In this document: positions 46,037 to 53,080 of the stretch, one piece after another | How positions within the stretch are numbered: position 1 is the first letter of the stretch | Layout: the number at the start of each line of letters is the position of its first letter | Source of the DNA: Chitinibacter sp046530675 | GTDB lineage: Bacteria > Pseudomonadota > Gammaproteobacteria > Burkholderiales > Chitinibacteraceae | DNA: 64,000 bases | Direction: 5' to 3' | Assembly (NCBI RefSeq): GCF_046530675.1 | Contig: NZ_CP172558.1 | Coordinates: 682,001-746,000, forward strand | Notes under the pieces: model-generated | The model's input: the letters and a program-made list of their open reading frames with translations, nothing else | Told to the model about the DNA's origin: nothing | Databases searched by the model: none | Translations under genes and position numbers: made by a program

Positions 46037-46624
46037 ATGCAGCCTAACCGCCGCCTCAGCGATTTTTTGCCACTGAAGTTTGCCAACGGACAGGAAATCA
46101 GACAATTTTCCAAGCCATGCGTGTCTTGCGGCAACATGCTGCACGCCAAAGATATGCATGGCATCGCACGACTGGTCGAAGACCATATTGCGATTGCCGC
46201 CAAAGCCCATTGCCCTTCCTGCGGCACACAATTTAGCGTCGCCTGCGTCATTAATTCGCAAAAACAAGTCAAACGCGTCGTGTTACCACGGTTGCTGTTT
46301 GGCTGGTATTTGCGCAATCTGCCCTTGCAGGACAAAGAAACACACCCGCAAGCTTTTGCCCGCGATTTGCCACTGCCGGAAGAGCGCGACGCACGCGAAG
46401 ACGCCGCCGAGCTGGCCCGATCAGCAGAACGCTCGCCGCAGCTGCGCCCCAGAGAAGTCGTTCGCGCCGAGGAATCATTGGGGCGTTTTCAGGGGCAGCC
46501 CATTCCGGCCTGGCTCTTGCTGGACGGAATCCGCTTTGATTTTGACCGTATCGCACCGGATGAACGCATCAGCGAAGGCGAATTCCTGCTCGATGGCAAA
46601 CTGATTTACCACCGTCAAAGCTGA
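46037..46624 (+). CDS. Zinc-ribbon-like protein of unknown function
   Basis: 195 aa from ATG 46037, which has AAGGA 7 nt upstream; an ATG at 46022 is the alternative but has no good site. The N-terminal half has two CxxC knuckles (CVSCGN, about 34-38, and CPSCGT, about 65-69) 28 residues apart, spaced like a zinc ribbon. The middle is acidic and charged (LPLPEERDAREDAAELARSAERSP). The C-terminal LLDGIRFDFDRIAPDERISEGEFLLDGKLIY looks like a small beta domain. There is no signal peptide. It lies 71 nt after the exoribonuclease gene and could share its transcript. I do not recognise a named family. Confidence 0.75.
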   Translation: MQPNRRLSDFLPLKFANGQEIRQFSKPCVSCGNMLHAKDMHGIARLVEDHIAIAAKAHCPSCGTQFSVACVINSQKQVKRVVLPRLLFGWYLRNLPLQDKETHPQAFARDLPLPEERDAREDAAELARSAERSPQLRPREVVRAEESLGRFQGQPIPAWLLLDGIRFDFDRIAPDERISEGEFLLDGKLIYHRQS

Positions 46625-46675
46625 TAACAGCCTTCGCTGCAATCACTTTTGTAGTCTGACTTGATTAATTTCAAC

Positions 46676-46703
46676 TTGGCTTTTTGATTCAAAGTTTTAT
46701 AAT
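46676..46703 (+). promoter_or_regulatory. Sigma-70 promoter for panD
   Basis: TTGGCT (46676-46681), a 16-nt spacer, and a perfect TATAAT (46698-46703), 42 nt before the panD ATG. Confidence 0.6.
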
Positions 46704-46744
46704 CGCGCCTATCTTTTGGGTCACGCCCCGCGCGGGAGAACACC

Positions 46745-47125
46745 ATGCAACGCAATATGCTCAAATCCAAACTGCATCGCGTCACCGCGACGCATGCCGA
46801 ACTGCATTATGAAGGCTCGTGCGCCATCGACGAAAACCTGCTTGAAGCAGCCAATATCCGCGAATATGAAGCAATCGATATCTGGAATATCAATAATGGC
46901 GCGCGTTTTTCGACTTATGCGATCAAAGGCCAGCGCGGCTCCGGCATCATTTCGGTCAACGGCTCGGCGGCGCGTCACGCTCAGGTTGGCGACTTGCTGA
47001 TTATTGCGACTTTTGCCGACTACAGCGACGACGAGCTGGACAATCACAAGCCATCGCTGATTTATGTCGACAGCAACAACCGCATTACGCACAGCAGCAA
47101 TGCGATTGCGACACAACAAAAATAG
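46745..47125 (+). CDS. panD: Aspartate 1-decarboxylase proenzyme
   Basis: 126 aa. The self-cleavage site Gly24-Ser25 (HYEGSCAID) gives the pyruvoyl group. Lys9 and the substrate-binding YAIKGQRGSGIISVNGSAARHAQVGD region are present. The length is the same as E. coli PanD (126). It makes beta-alanine from aspartate for pantothenate and CoA. It is a single-gene unit with its own promoter and terminator; panB and panC are not adjacent. Confidence 0.96.
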   Translation: MQRNMLKSKLHRVTATHAELHYEGSCAIDENLLEAANIREYEAIDIWNINNGARFSTYAIKGQRGSGIISVNGSAARHAQVGDLLIIATFADYSDDELDNHKPSLIYVDSNNRITHSSNAIATQQK

Positions 47126-47143
47126 CCTCCCACTCATCCCGAC

Positions 47144-47171
47144 AACCCGCACTTATAGTGCGGGTTTTTTA
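47144..47171 (+). terminator. Intrinsic terminator after panD
   Basis: AACCCGCACT-tat-AGTGCGGGTT is a 10-bp perfect stem with a 3-nt loop and a T tract. Confidence 0.9.
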
Positions 47172-47337
47172 TTACTCATTCTAGGCTCCCCCCTTGCTGA
47201 TTCCATCGCACCAGCAATACGACACAGTGATATCGATGACACCAGTGAATTAGATCATCACCACTTCCTAATATTTCCGCTACATTCGCAGCGCTTAGAT
47301 ATTTTCCTTATACCAGACAAGAAACCCAGAGGAAGTA

Positions 47338-49224
47338 ATGACAAAATTCAATCGTATCGGCCTGATTGCAGGCATTATCTGCCAGGCTGCCATCGCCCAA
47401 GCCGTTGCAGCCAGCGAATGGAATGCAGATACAACCTATGCAACACCGGGCTCTGTCGTCAGCCATCAAGGCCAGTTATATCAGAATAAATGGTGGACTC
47501 GCGGCGACAATCCGGCTCTGAGTGGCCAATGGGGTGTATGGAGCAAAGTCGCAGGAACGGCACCGACCGCGACACCGAGCACGGCACCAACGGCGACTCC
47601 GGCACCAACTGCCAGCCCTGCAATCACTGCAACCCCCGTACCCACTGCCGCACCAACAGCAACGCCGACAATTACAGCAACACCCGCAGCCAATACCTGT
47701 GTTGACGCTGCCTGGAATAAAGATACTGCCTATGTCGGCGGCCAGAAAACCAGCTACAAAGGACGTACCTATCAGGCTCAGTGGTGGACTCAGGGCAACC
47801 AGCCTGATTTGAACGTCGGAGTAGGCCTGCCATGGAAAGACCTCGGCGCTTGCGGACCGACTCCGGCACCAACTGCGACGCCAACGCCGACAGCCCAGCC
47901 GACTGCGACTCCGCAGCCAACAGCAACGCCCGTCGCCACTCCAACACCAGCTCCCACCGCAACACCGGTTGCCGGCTCTATCGTCCCCGCGCGCCAGATC
48001 GTACTGGAACAACCGGGCAATGTGGGCACAACCCGTGCAGCCCAGTTACGCAGCTTCAACCACACGCCATTCCAGTCCACCGGCTACTGGGTACAATCTG
48101 GCGATGTATTGACAATCAATTACAGCTACACGGGCGCAGCCCCCAATCGTGCGCCGGAAATCTGGATCCACAACATTGATGACAATACCTGGAACTACAA
48201 TACCACCCAGAAAACCACGCTCAACACCGGCAGTAACAGCATTGTTTCGGGCATGAAAGGGATTGTTTACATTGCGGCCTTTAACGAGCCCACCGGTGGT
48301 GAAATGAAGGTCAATCTGAGTTCGGGTGGCCGCATCATGCCACGTTTTGTGCTGGGTCAGCACACCCATGCTGACTGGGTCAAAATGCTCACTACTTATG
48401 GTGATGCGCCTTTCGCCGAGCTGGTCAGCAAACGAATGATGGTGACGGCCTCCATGACTCAGGCTATGCGCTACGTTGACGACGCTGAAGCGGTCATGAC
48501 GCTTTGGGACAAAATCGTTGATCTGGAAGACGAGCAATATGGTCTGGTCGCCGGTAACAGCTGGCCACACGCACCGGATCCACATCGCTACCACTTTGTT
48601 GAGCTGGCGCCTTACACCGGCTGGATGTATGCATGGCAATATCGCATGGCTGCCGCAACACCTGCCGTTGCTGATGTACTCAACAGCAAACGACTGGGCA
48701 CCAACGGCTGGGGGCCGTGGCACGAGCTGGGTCATCAACACCAGATGAGCCCGTTCACCTGGAACGACCAAACCGAAGTGACCGTCAATCTATCTTCACG
48801 CTATATACAACGTGCATTGGGTCAACCATCGCGTTTTGAAGTCGAAGGGGACTGGACAAAAGCATTGGCTTACCTGAATCAACCAAGCCGCAATTTCGAC
48901 ACACAAAGTGATCTGTTTGTCCGCGCAACGATGTTCTGGCAGCTCGATCTGGCTTTCGGTCAGGATTTCTACGCCAAACTGGGCAAAAACTATCGTAATA
49001 TGCCAGCGCAACTGATTCCGAATGACGATGGTTTTAATGAAAAACAAACCTTCATCATCGAAACCAGCCGCGTGGCAGGCTATGACTTGACGCCATTCTT
49101 CACGCAATGGGGTATTCCAGCCAGTAGCGACACGCAAACCAAATTGCGCGGCATGGGGCTGAAAACACTGAACGATCCGATCTGGCTCAACCGCGACAGC
49201 AAAGTGCTTTATCAGCCACGCTAA
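47338..49224 (+). CDS. Secreted M60-type (enhancin-like) metallopeptidase with two CBM5/12-like chitin-binding modules
   Basis: 628 aa. GAGGAAG precedes the ATG. A signal peptide ends near AVAA (about residue 24). Two similar modules (SEWNADTTYATPGSVVSHQG...WWTRGDNP and AAWNKDTAYVGGQKTSYKG...WWTQGNQP) are CBM5/12-like chitin-binding domains, each followed by a Thr/Pro/Ala-rich linker. The C-terminal domain (about 220-628) is a peptidase M60/enhancin-like zincin with HELGHQH (HExxH) and the third ligand probably the Glu of QTEVTVN. M60 enzymes cleave mucin-type glycoproteins. The combination points to proteolysis at chitin- and mucin-containing surfaces. It is flanked by a strong terminator. 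Confidence 0.88.
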   Translation: MTKFNRIGLIAGIICQAAIAQAVAASEWNADTTYATPGSVVSHQGQLYQNKWWTRGDNPALSGQWGVWSKVAGTAPTATPSTAPTATPAPTASPAITATPVPTAAPTATPTITATPAANTCVDAAWNKDTAYVGGQKTSYKGRTYQAQWWTQGNQPDLNVGVGLPWKDLGACGPTPAPTATPTPTAQPTATPQPTATPVATPTPAPTATPVAGSIVPARQIVLEQPGNVGTTRAAQLRSFNHTPFQSTGYWVQSGDVLTINYSYTGAAPNRAPEIWIHNIDDNTWNYNTTQKTTLNTGSNSIVSGMKGIVYIAAFNEPTGGEMKVNLSSGGRIMPRFVLGQHTHADWVKMLTTYGDAPFAELVSKRMMVTASMTQAMRYVDDAEAVMTLWDKIVDLEDEQYGLVAGNSWPHAPDPHRYHFVELAPYTGWMYAWQYRMAAATPAVADVLNSKRLGTNGWGPWHELGHQHQMSPFTWNDQTEVTVNLSSRYIQRALGQPSRFEVEGDWTKALAYLNQPSRNFDTQSDLFVRATMFWQLDLAFGQDFYAKLGKNYRNMPAQLIPNDDGFNEKQTFIIETSRVAGYDLTPFFTQWGIPASSDTQTKLRGMGLKTLNDPIWLNRDSKVLYQPR

Positions 49225-49227
49225 TTA

Positions 49228-49276
49228 GGGTATATCGCCAAAAGCGACATTCCAAAAAAGCTACAGGCCAATACCC
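49228..49276 (+). repeat. 49-bp GGGTAT/ATACCC element, copy 7
   Basis: It starts 4 nt after the M60 gene stop with GGGTATATCGCCAAAA and ends GCTACAGGCCAATACCC. Its right end is the left arm of the terminator at 49263-49299. Confidence 0.7.
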
Positions 49277-49299
49277 GCAAAGGTATTGGCCTGTTTTTT
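49263..49299. terminator. Strong bidirectional terminator
   Basis: ACAGGCCAATACC (49263-49275), loop CGCAAA, and GGTATTGGCCTGT (49282-49294) form a perfect 13-bp stem. T5 follows on the plus strand. On the minus strand AGC then T6 follows, serving the convergent pterin dehydratase gene. Confidence 0.92.
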
Positions 49300-49315
49300 A
49301 CCTAAAACCAGCACA

Positions 49316-49660
49316 TCATGACGGTGTAAACAAGCTATCCGTTTTCGCTGCCAGCTCAAAATCCATTTTATGCAGCCCGCCAATCTTGTGCGTCCACCAG
49401 CTCACGGTCAGTTTGCCCCATTCGAGCAGCAGCGCCGGATGATGCCCGACCTCTTCGGCCAGCGCAGCGACGCGATCGCACATTGCCCAGGCCTGTGCGA
49501 AATTCTTGAACTGATACACGCGCCGCAATTGCAGCACACCATCGACGACGACCGGCGTCCAGTCCGGAATCGCGCGGATCAGCCCGGGTAATTCCTCGTC
49601 GCTGACCTGCGGTGCACCGGCGCGGCAGGCTTCGCATTTTTGCTGAAAATCATCGCTCAT
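49316..49660 (-). CDS. Pterin-4a-carbinolamine dehydratase
   Basis: 114 aa from ATG 49660 (AAGGAG upstream). The family core is AEEVGHHPALLLEWGKLTVSWWTHKIGGLHKMDFELA, with the active-site HH and the THKIGG turn. It regenerates dihydrobiopterin after aromatic amino acid hydroxylation (PhhB/PCD). An N-terminal CEACRAGAP segment with two Cys is common in bacterial members. The CDGSH gene lies 32 nt upstream on the same strand, so the two may be an operon. No phhA (phenylalanine hydroxylase) is nearby, so its partner is unknown. Confidence 0.92.
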   Translation of the reverse strand: MSDDFQQKCEACRAGAPQVSDEELPGLIRAIPDWTPVVVDGVLQLRRVYQFKNFAQAWAMCDRVAALAEEVGHHPALLLEWGKLTVSWWTHKIGGLHKMDFELAAKTDSLFTPS

Positions 49661-49692
49661 GGCTTGCTCCTTGTTGAACTCTGCGCCACCAA

Positions 49693-49938
49693 TCAGGTAT
49701 CCAGATGAGCGTGAGTACCGTCGCAAAACGGTTTGGATTCGCTGTGTTTGCAGCCGCACAAATAAACCGTTTCGCTCTCTTCAGCGACAAACTTGATCGG
49801 TGTCATATGCGTATGCCGGTGCGAGCCATCGCAAAAAGGCTGCGTCTTGCTATGCCCGCAGGCACACCAGAAATAAGTTTTCCCCGCCTCAACCTCAACC
49901 TCGTACGGCGCTTTCTGGGCAATCATCGGTTCGGACAT
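49693..49938 (-). CDS. Dual CDGSH iron-sulfur domain protein
   Basis: 81 aa from ATG 49938 (AGGAG 8 nt upstream). Two CDGSH motifs, CACGHSKTQPFCDGSH and CGCKHSESKPFCDGTH, are each predicted to bind a [2Fe-2S] cluster through three Cys and one His. There is no membrane anchor, unlike mitoNEET. The tandem architecture is a known bacterial class, probably in electron transfer or cluster handling. It is upstream of the pterin dehydratase, with a 32-nt gap. Confidence 0.92.
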   Translation of the reverse strand: MSEPMIAQKAPYEVEVEAGKTYFWCACGHSKTQPFCDGSHRHTHMTPIKFVAEESETVYLCGCKHSESKPFCDGTHAHLDT

Positions 49939-50021
49939 GGTTGCAATCTCCTGCTTGTTGCGTATTTCAGCGTAGCCGGAGCTAGCCGCAATCGCAATGC
50001 AGTCGAGCCGGTGAGCACGAA

Positions 50022-50537
50022 TCAAGTTCGCATCAACTCGACCAGCTGTTCCAGCGCCTTGCCCCAGCCTTCTTCAAACCCCATAGACGCATGCTGATCA
50101 CGCCCGGCTGCATCGCGATGCTTCACAATCGCCGTATAGCGCGTACTGCCAGAACCATCAATAGAAATGGGCTCCAGCTCAATGATTGCAGTAAACGGAA
50201 AATCGCCGCAGCTGGAGTCGGCAAACGACGGATTCGGTCGAAAACCCGGCAGCAGCGCATTCGTCCAGACCAGCCGCCGATTCGGCACAATGTCCAGATA
50301 GCAGCCCACACCGGAAAACTGCTCGCCTTCCTGAGGCCCTTTCATCTCGGTATGAAACAACCCACCGGGGCGTAAATCAATCTGGCACTCGGTCGTGCGC
50401 CACGGCGCAGGGGTAAACCAGCGCACGATATGCTCAGGCTGCGTCCACGCCGCCCAGATTGCCTCCGGCGGCAGCGGCACTTCGCGGACAAACTTCAGGT
50501 CAAGCTCGGCATCAAAACGATCATCAGGAATATTCAT
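50022..50537 (-). CDS. SRPBCC (AHSA1/START-like) protein
   Basis: 171 aa from ATG 50537 (GGAGC upstream). This is the SRPBCC fold of the activator-of-Hsp90-like family: FVREVPLPPEAIWAAWTQPEHIVRWFTPAPWRTTECQIDLRPGG, then FSGVGCYLDIVPNRRLVWTN, ending GFEEGWGKALEQLVELM. Such proteins bind hydrophobic ligands; the ligand here cannot be read from sequence. It is transcribed toward the CDGSH gene, with an 83-nt gap. Confidence 0.85.
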   Translation of the reverse strand: MNIPDDRFDAELDLKFVREVPLPPEAIWAAWTQPEHIVRWFTPAPWRTTECQIDLRPGGLFHTEMKGPQEGEQFSGVGCYLDIVPNRRLVWTNALLPGFRPNPSFADSSCGDFPFTAIIELEPISIDGSGSTRYTAIVKHRDAAGRDQHASMGFEEGWGKALEQLVELMRT

Positions 50538-50795
50538 CGCCAGCTCCAGCAATAGAGGGGGGGAAACCTGTTTGTAGCAGTGGGAAGCAAGGAGCGCAAC
50601 GCAGTCATGCCAAATCCGGATGGTGCTTGTTCTGCGTAAGTGGATCATCACGGCTTACCTTCCGGCCAACTCGAATCTACAATGATACAGAGCTTTGTTT
50701 TCCGCAAACTGTAGTGGTCAACTCATTCTGGCCACATGGGAACGATGCAAGGCGGCTCCAACAACCTGCACATCTTGCCCCCAAAGGACTTCATA

Positions 50796-51533
50796 GTGTC
50801 CCGCACCATGCTTTTGCGCCACTTGATCACTCTATTCATCATTGGATCAGAAGCTCAGGCGGCACCACTACTGATCATCGCCAATGAAGGCCGACAGGCA
50901 CCCGCCATCATTTCCAATCATGGCAACCTCACCGGCGGCATGCTGCTGGAACTCGGGCAGGCCCTGGCACAGGAAGCAAAACAAAGCGTCAAATACCAGC
51001 TTTTCCCGCGAAAACGGCTTGAACGAATGGCCGGGCAAGGGCGATTCGACTACGTCTGCCTGCTCAACCCAGCCTGGCTCCCCGCCACAATGCCGCTACG
51101 TTGGGGTCCTGCCATGCTTGACGAATCGAATGTACTGCTGTTCCGATCAGGTACCCACTCCCCCGCCTCAATCCAAGAAATCTACGGCGAAACGCTGTCT
51201 ACGGTGCTGGGCTACCGCTATTCCTCGCTGGAAACACTGTTTCAGCAAGGGCAACTCAAACGTAGCGATGCGCTCACTGAAGAGCAGCTCATGCGCAAAG
51301 TTCAAGCCGGGCGCGAGCATTACGGCATCATCAACCGCTTCTCCCTGCGCTGGTTCAATCGCAGCCTGCCTGCCGAACAGCGGCTTCAAGAAGGGCTGGT
51401 CATCAATAGCGCCAGTCTCCATTGCGCCGTACCCGCCAAGCACCCGCAAGCGAACATCCTGCTCGGCCACCTGCAACGCCTACAGGACAAGGGCTTTTTT
51501 CACGACCTGCAGTCGCGATACCTCAAGCAGTGA
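50796..51533 (+). CDS. Periplasmic solute-binding-protein-like (SBP_bac_3-type) protein
   Basis: 245 aa from GTG 50796 (AAGGA 7 nt upstream); ATG 50808 is the alternative. The signal peptide MLLRHLITLFIIGSEAQA precedes the mature start APLLIIANEG. The body resembles the two-lobed family-3 solute-binding domain (TGGMLLELGQALAQEAK, DYVCLLNP, IQEIYGETLSTVLGYRYSSLETLF). No permease or ATPase gene is next to it, so it could be an orphan binding protein. The ribosome binding site decides the start; function is inferred only from fold. Confidence 0.72.
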   Translation: MSRTMLLRHLITLFIIGSEAQAAPLLIIANEGRQAPAIISNHGNLTGGMLLELGQALAQEAKQSVKYQLFPRKRLERMAGQGRFDYVCLLNPAWLPATMPLRWGPAMLDESNVLLFRSGTHSPASIQEIYGETLSTVLGYRYSSLETLFQQGQLKRSDALTEEQLMRKVQAGREHYGIINRFSLRWFNRSLPAEQRLQEGLVINSASLHCAVPAKHPQANILLGHLQRLQDKGFFHDLQSRYLKQ

Positions 51534-51534
51534 A

Positions 51535-51579
51535 AGTGCCAGCGGCGCACAGCCGCCAATGTCCGTTGATTGAATATTG
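51535..51579. repeat. Direct repeat, left copy
   Basis: It matches 52112-52155 at all but about four positions, including the core CGGCGCACAGCCGCCAATG and the ending ATTGAATATTG. It begins within a few bases of the binding-protein stop. Confidence 0.75.
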
Positions 51580-52081
51580 CGGGCTGGAAATAGCTGCAGT
51601 TGTTTATCCACAATTGCATGGCCTGCTGCGCAGGCGGTGAACCGGCCGTTTCGCCGGCCATACGAGCAAGGGGAGGTCTTGCTCCTCCCCTTGCAACCCC
51701 AGCGCGCCCGATCACCGCGAAACCCCGTCCGTCCGGCAATTGGCAAGGCGACGCGGAAACTCGCTGCGCGCTACCGTCGCGCAGCTCAAACAGCCGCCTC
51801 TTAAAACCTTGCCAACCGCCTCCCGAACGGCGCGGCTCCACGGGCTCTTCGTCCTAATTCGCAGCTTTGTATGTCATGGATGGGTATGTGTCTGAATGCC
51901 ATGATTTAAATTATCTTCAGAGCAACACCATGGCGGGTATAGGTCTTGATGGTTGATTTGGGGCTTGGATTCCCGTGTAGCGAAAACCGAGGTGAGGAGC
52001 GAGACAAACAGTTTTATCGTTTGGCTCGCGACGAGGTGAGGCTTGGCGCGGAGCGCTTTTCGCCCGGGTCGCCTTCCTTTG

Positions 52082-52155
52082 CTTACTTTCCTTGGCGAAG
52101 CAAGGAAAGTAAGTGCCGCGGCGCACAGCCGCCAATGCCCGTTAATTGAATGTTG
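52082..52155. repeat. REP-like hairpin plus right direct-repeat copy
   Basis: A perfect 13-bp stem (52082-52094 and 52101-52113, loop gcgaag) runs directly into the right repeat copy (52112-52155). The paired arrangement resembles REP/BIME units. Confidence 0.7.
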
Positions 52156-52206
52156 TAGACAAAGAAAAACCACCAGAATCATTCAGCGGCATAATGTCTT
52201 CGGCTA

Positions 52207-52992
52207 TTACATTCCGCTGCATTCTACAGCACGTTCAATATTAACTGCTTTGATACCCCACGATTTTTCCTTCATGTGGCATACAAAAATCTTACAATCA
52301 GGGAGATTACTTTCAATTATAGATTGGAGCTGACTCAAATACTCTTTGTCATAAAAATGACCAGCGCCAATATATATTTCTTTAATACTACTCCTATTCA
52401 CTCTTTGTACTTCATCACCTTTAAGAATATTACGAACAACTCGAACTTCTTCCTCATAGGCCCAATGTTGAGATTTATACAAAAAAACCCTTTGTAGTGT
52501 TTCTTGTAAATCAAGCTCATACCGATAACTCATACCCTCGAACAACCCATCATGTTCTGAGTGATGAAACGGTTCCGTTGGTTTTGTGGACGTATAAATA
52601 ATACTGCCGAATTTTGCTGGAATTAGATTACTTAACTCGCAATCAAGCTCAGCATCTATCGTATCAAATCCAATAACCATCCCACCATGAGCTTCATTGT
52701 TTTGATCGATACGAATTCCTTTCTTGCTCGGTTGTTTTTTGCCGCGAGCATAATGCGCCCACATCAAAGGATTAAGTGCTGCTCTTGATAAAGATAAAAC
52801 CCCGTAGCTCATACTAATCTTCAATTTTCTGAAGTGATTCTCTGTAGCTCCATACTCCCGATCAAGTGATTCATAAAACAAGGATGAAACTTCAAATGGA
52901 TCATTCAAATCAGATATCTTTGTAAATTTCACTGTTGCATTTTGAATAATTAGCAAAGCAGCTTCCAAATCAACGTATTTATATAAAATCAT
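52207..52992 (-). CDS. DUF2971 family protein in AT-rich DNA
   Basis: 261 aa from ATG 52992 (AAGG 8 nt upstream), beginning MILYKYVDLEAALLIIQN. The opening KYVDLEAALLIIQNATVKFTKISDLNDPFE and the internal SLSRAALNPLMWAHYARG match the DUF2971 pattern of a Tyr/Lys-Phe start, NDPFE motif and W-xHY motif. Biochemical function is unknown. The DNA is clearly more AT-rich than all its neighbours and uses more ATA, AGA and TTA codons, suggesting acquisition. The gene lies between a REP-like cluster and the gatB terminator; DUF2971 genes often travel with accessory or defence loci. Confidence 0.85.
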   Translation of the reverse strand: MILYKYVDLEAALLIIQNATVKFTKISDLNDPFEVSSLFYESLDREYGATENHFRKLKISMSYGVLSLSRAALNPLMWAHYARGKKQPSKKGIRIDQNNEAHGGMVIGFDTIDAELDCELSNLIPAKFGSIIYTSTKPTEPFHHSEHDGLFEGMSYRYELDLQETLQRVFLYKSQHWAYEEEVRVVRNILKGDEVQRVNRSSIKEIYIGAGHFYDKEYLSQLQSIIESNLPDCKIFVCHMKEKSWGIKAVNIERAVECSGM

Positions 52993-53040
52993 GGCAATAG
53001 CCTTTATGTGCAATAATTTCAATCGCCAATTTCAAACTTA

Positions 53041-53080
53041 GGTTAATAAAAAAGCGGCCAAAGCCGCTTTTTTATTAACC
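53041..53080. terminator. Terminator overlapping the gatB stop codon
   Basis: A perfect 18-bp inverted repeat (53041-53058 and 53063-53080) with a CAAA loop has a GCGGC/GCCGC core flanked by A and T tracts on both sides. It can stop gatB transcription on the minus strand. The outer stem includes the gatB TAA (53075-53077). Confidence 0.88.

Larger units (their letters stand above)
51534..52206. other. Repeat-filled intergenic region
   Basis: 673 nt with no credible gene. It holds a 44-45-bp direct repeat (51535-51579 and 52112-52155; core GGCGCACAGCCGCCAATG) and an 11-bp hairpin GCAAGGGGAGG/CCTCCCCTTGC (51666-51694). A GC-rich stretch runs to about 51850. A 13-bp hairpin CTTACTTTCCTTG/CAAGGAAAGTAAG (52082-52113) abuts the second direct repeat. 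Short frames here look like repeat translations. Confidence 0.65.

Noticed and set aside
51666..51694. 11-bp hairpin as a terminator for the binding-protein gene
   Set aside because: The stem is perfect, but AACCCC and no T run follows; I count it as part of the repeat cluster.
51500..51857. Possible small proteins in the GC-rich intergenic stretch
   Set aside because: The frames overlap the direct repeat and hairpin, have low-complexity Arg/Ala/Gly-rich translations, and lack ribosome binding sites.
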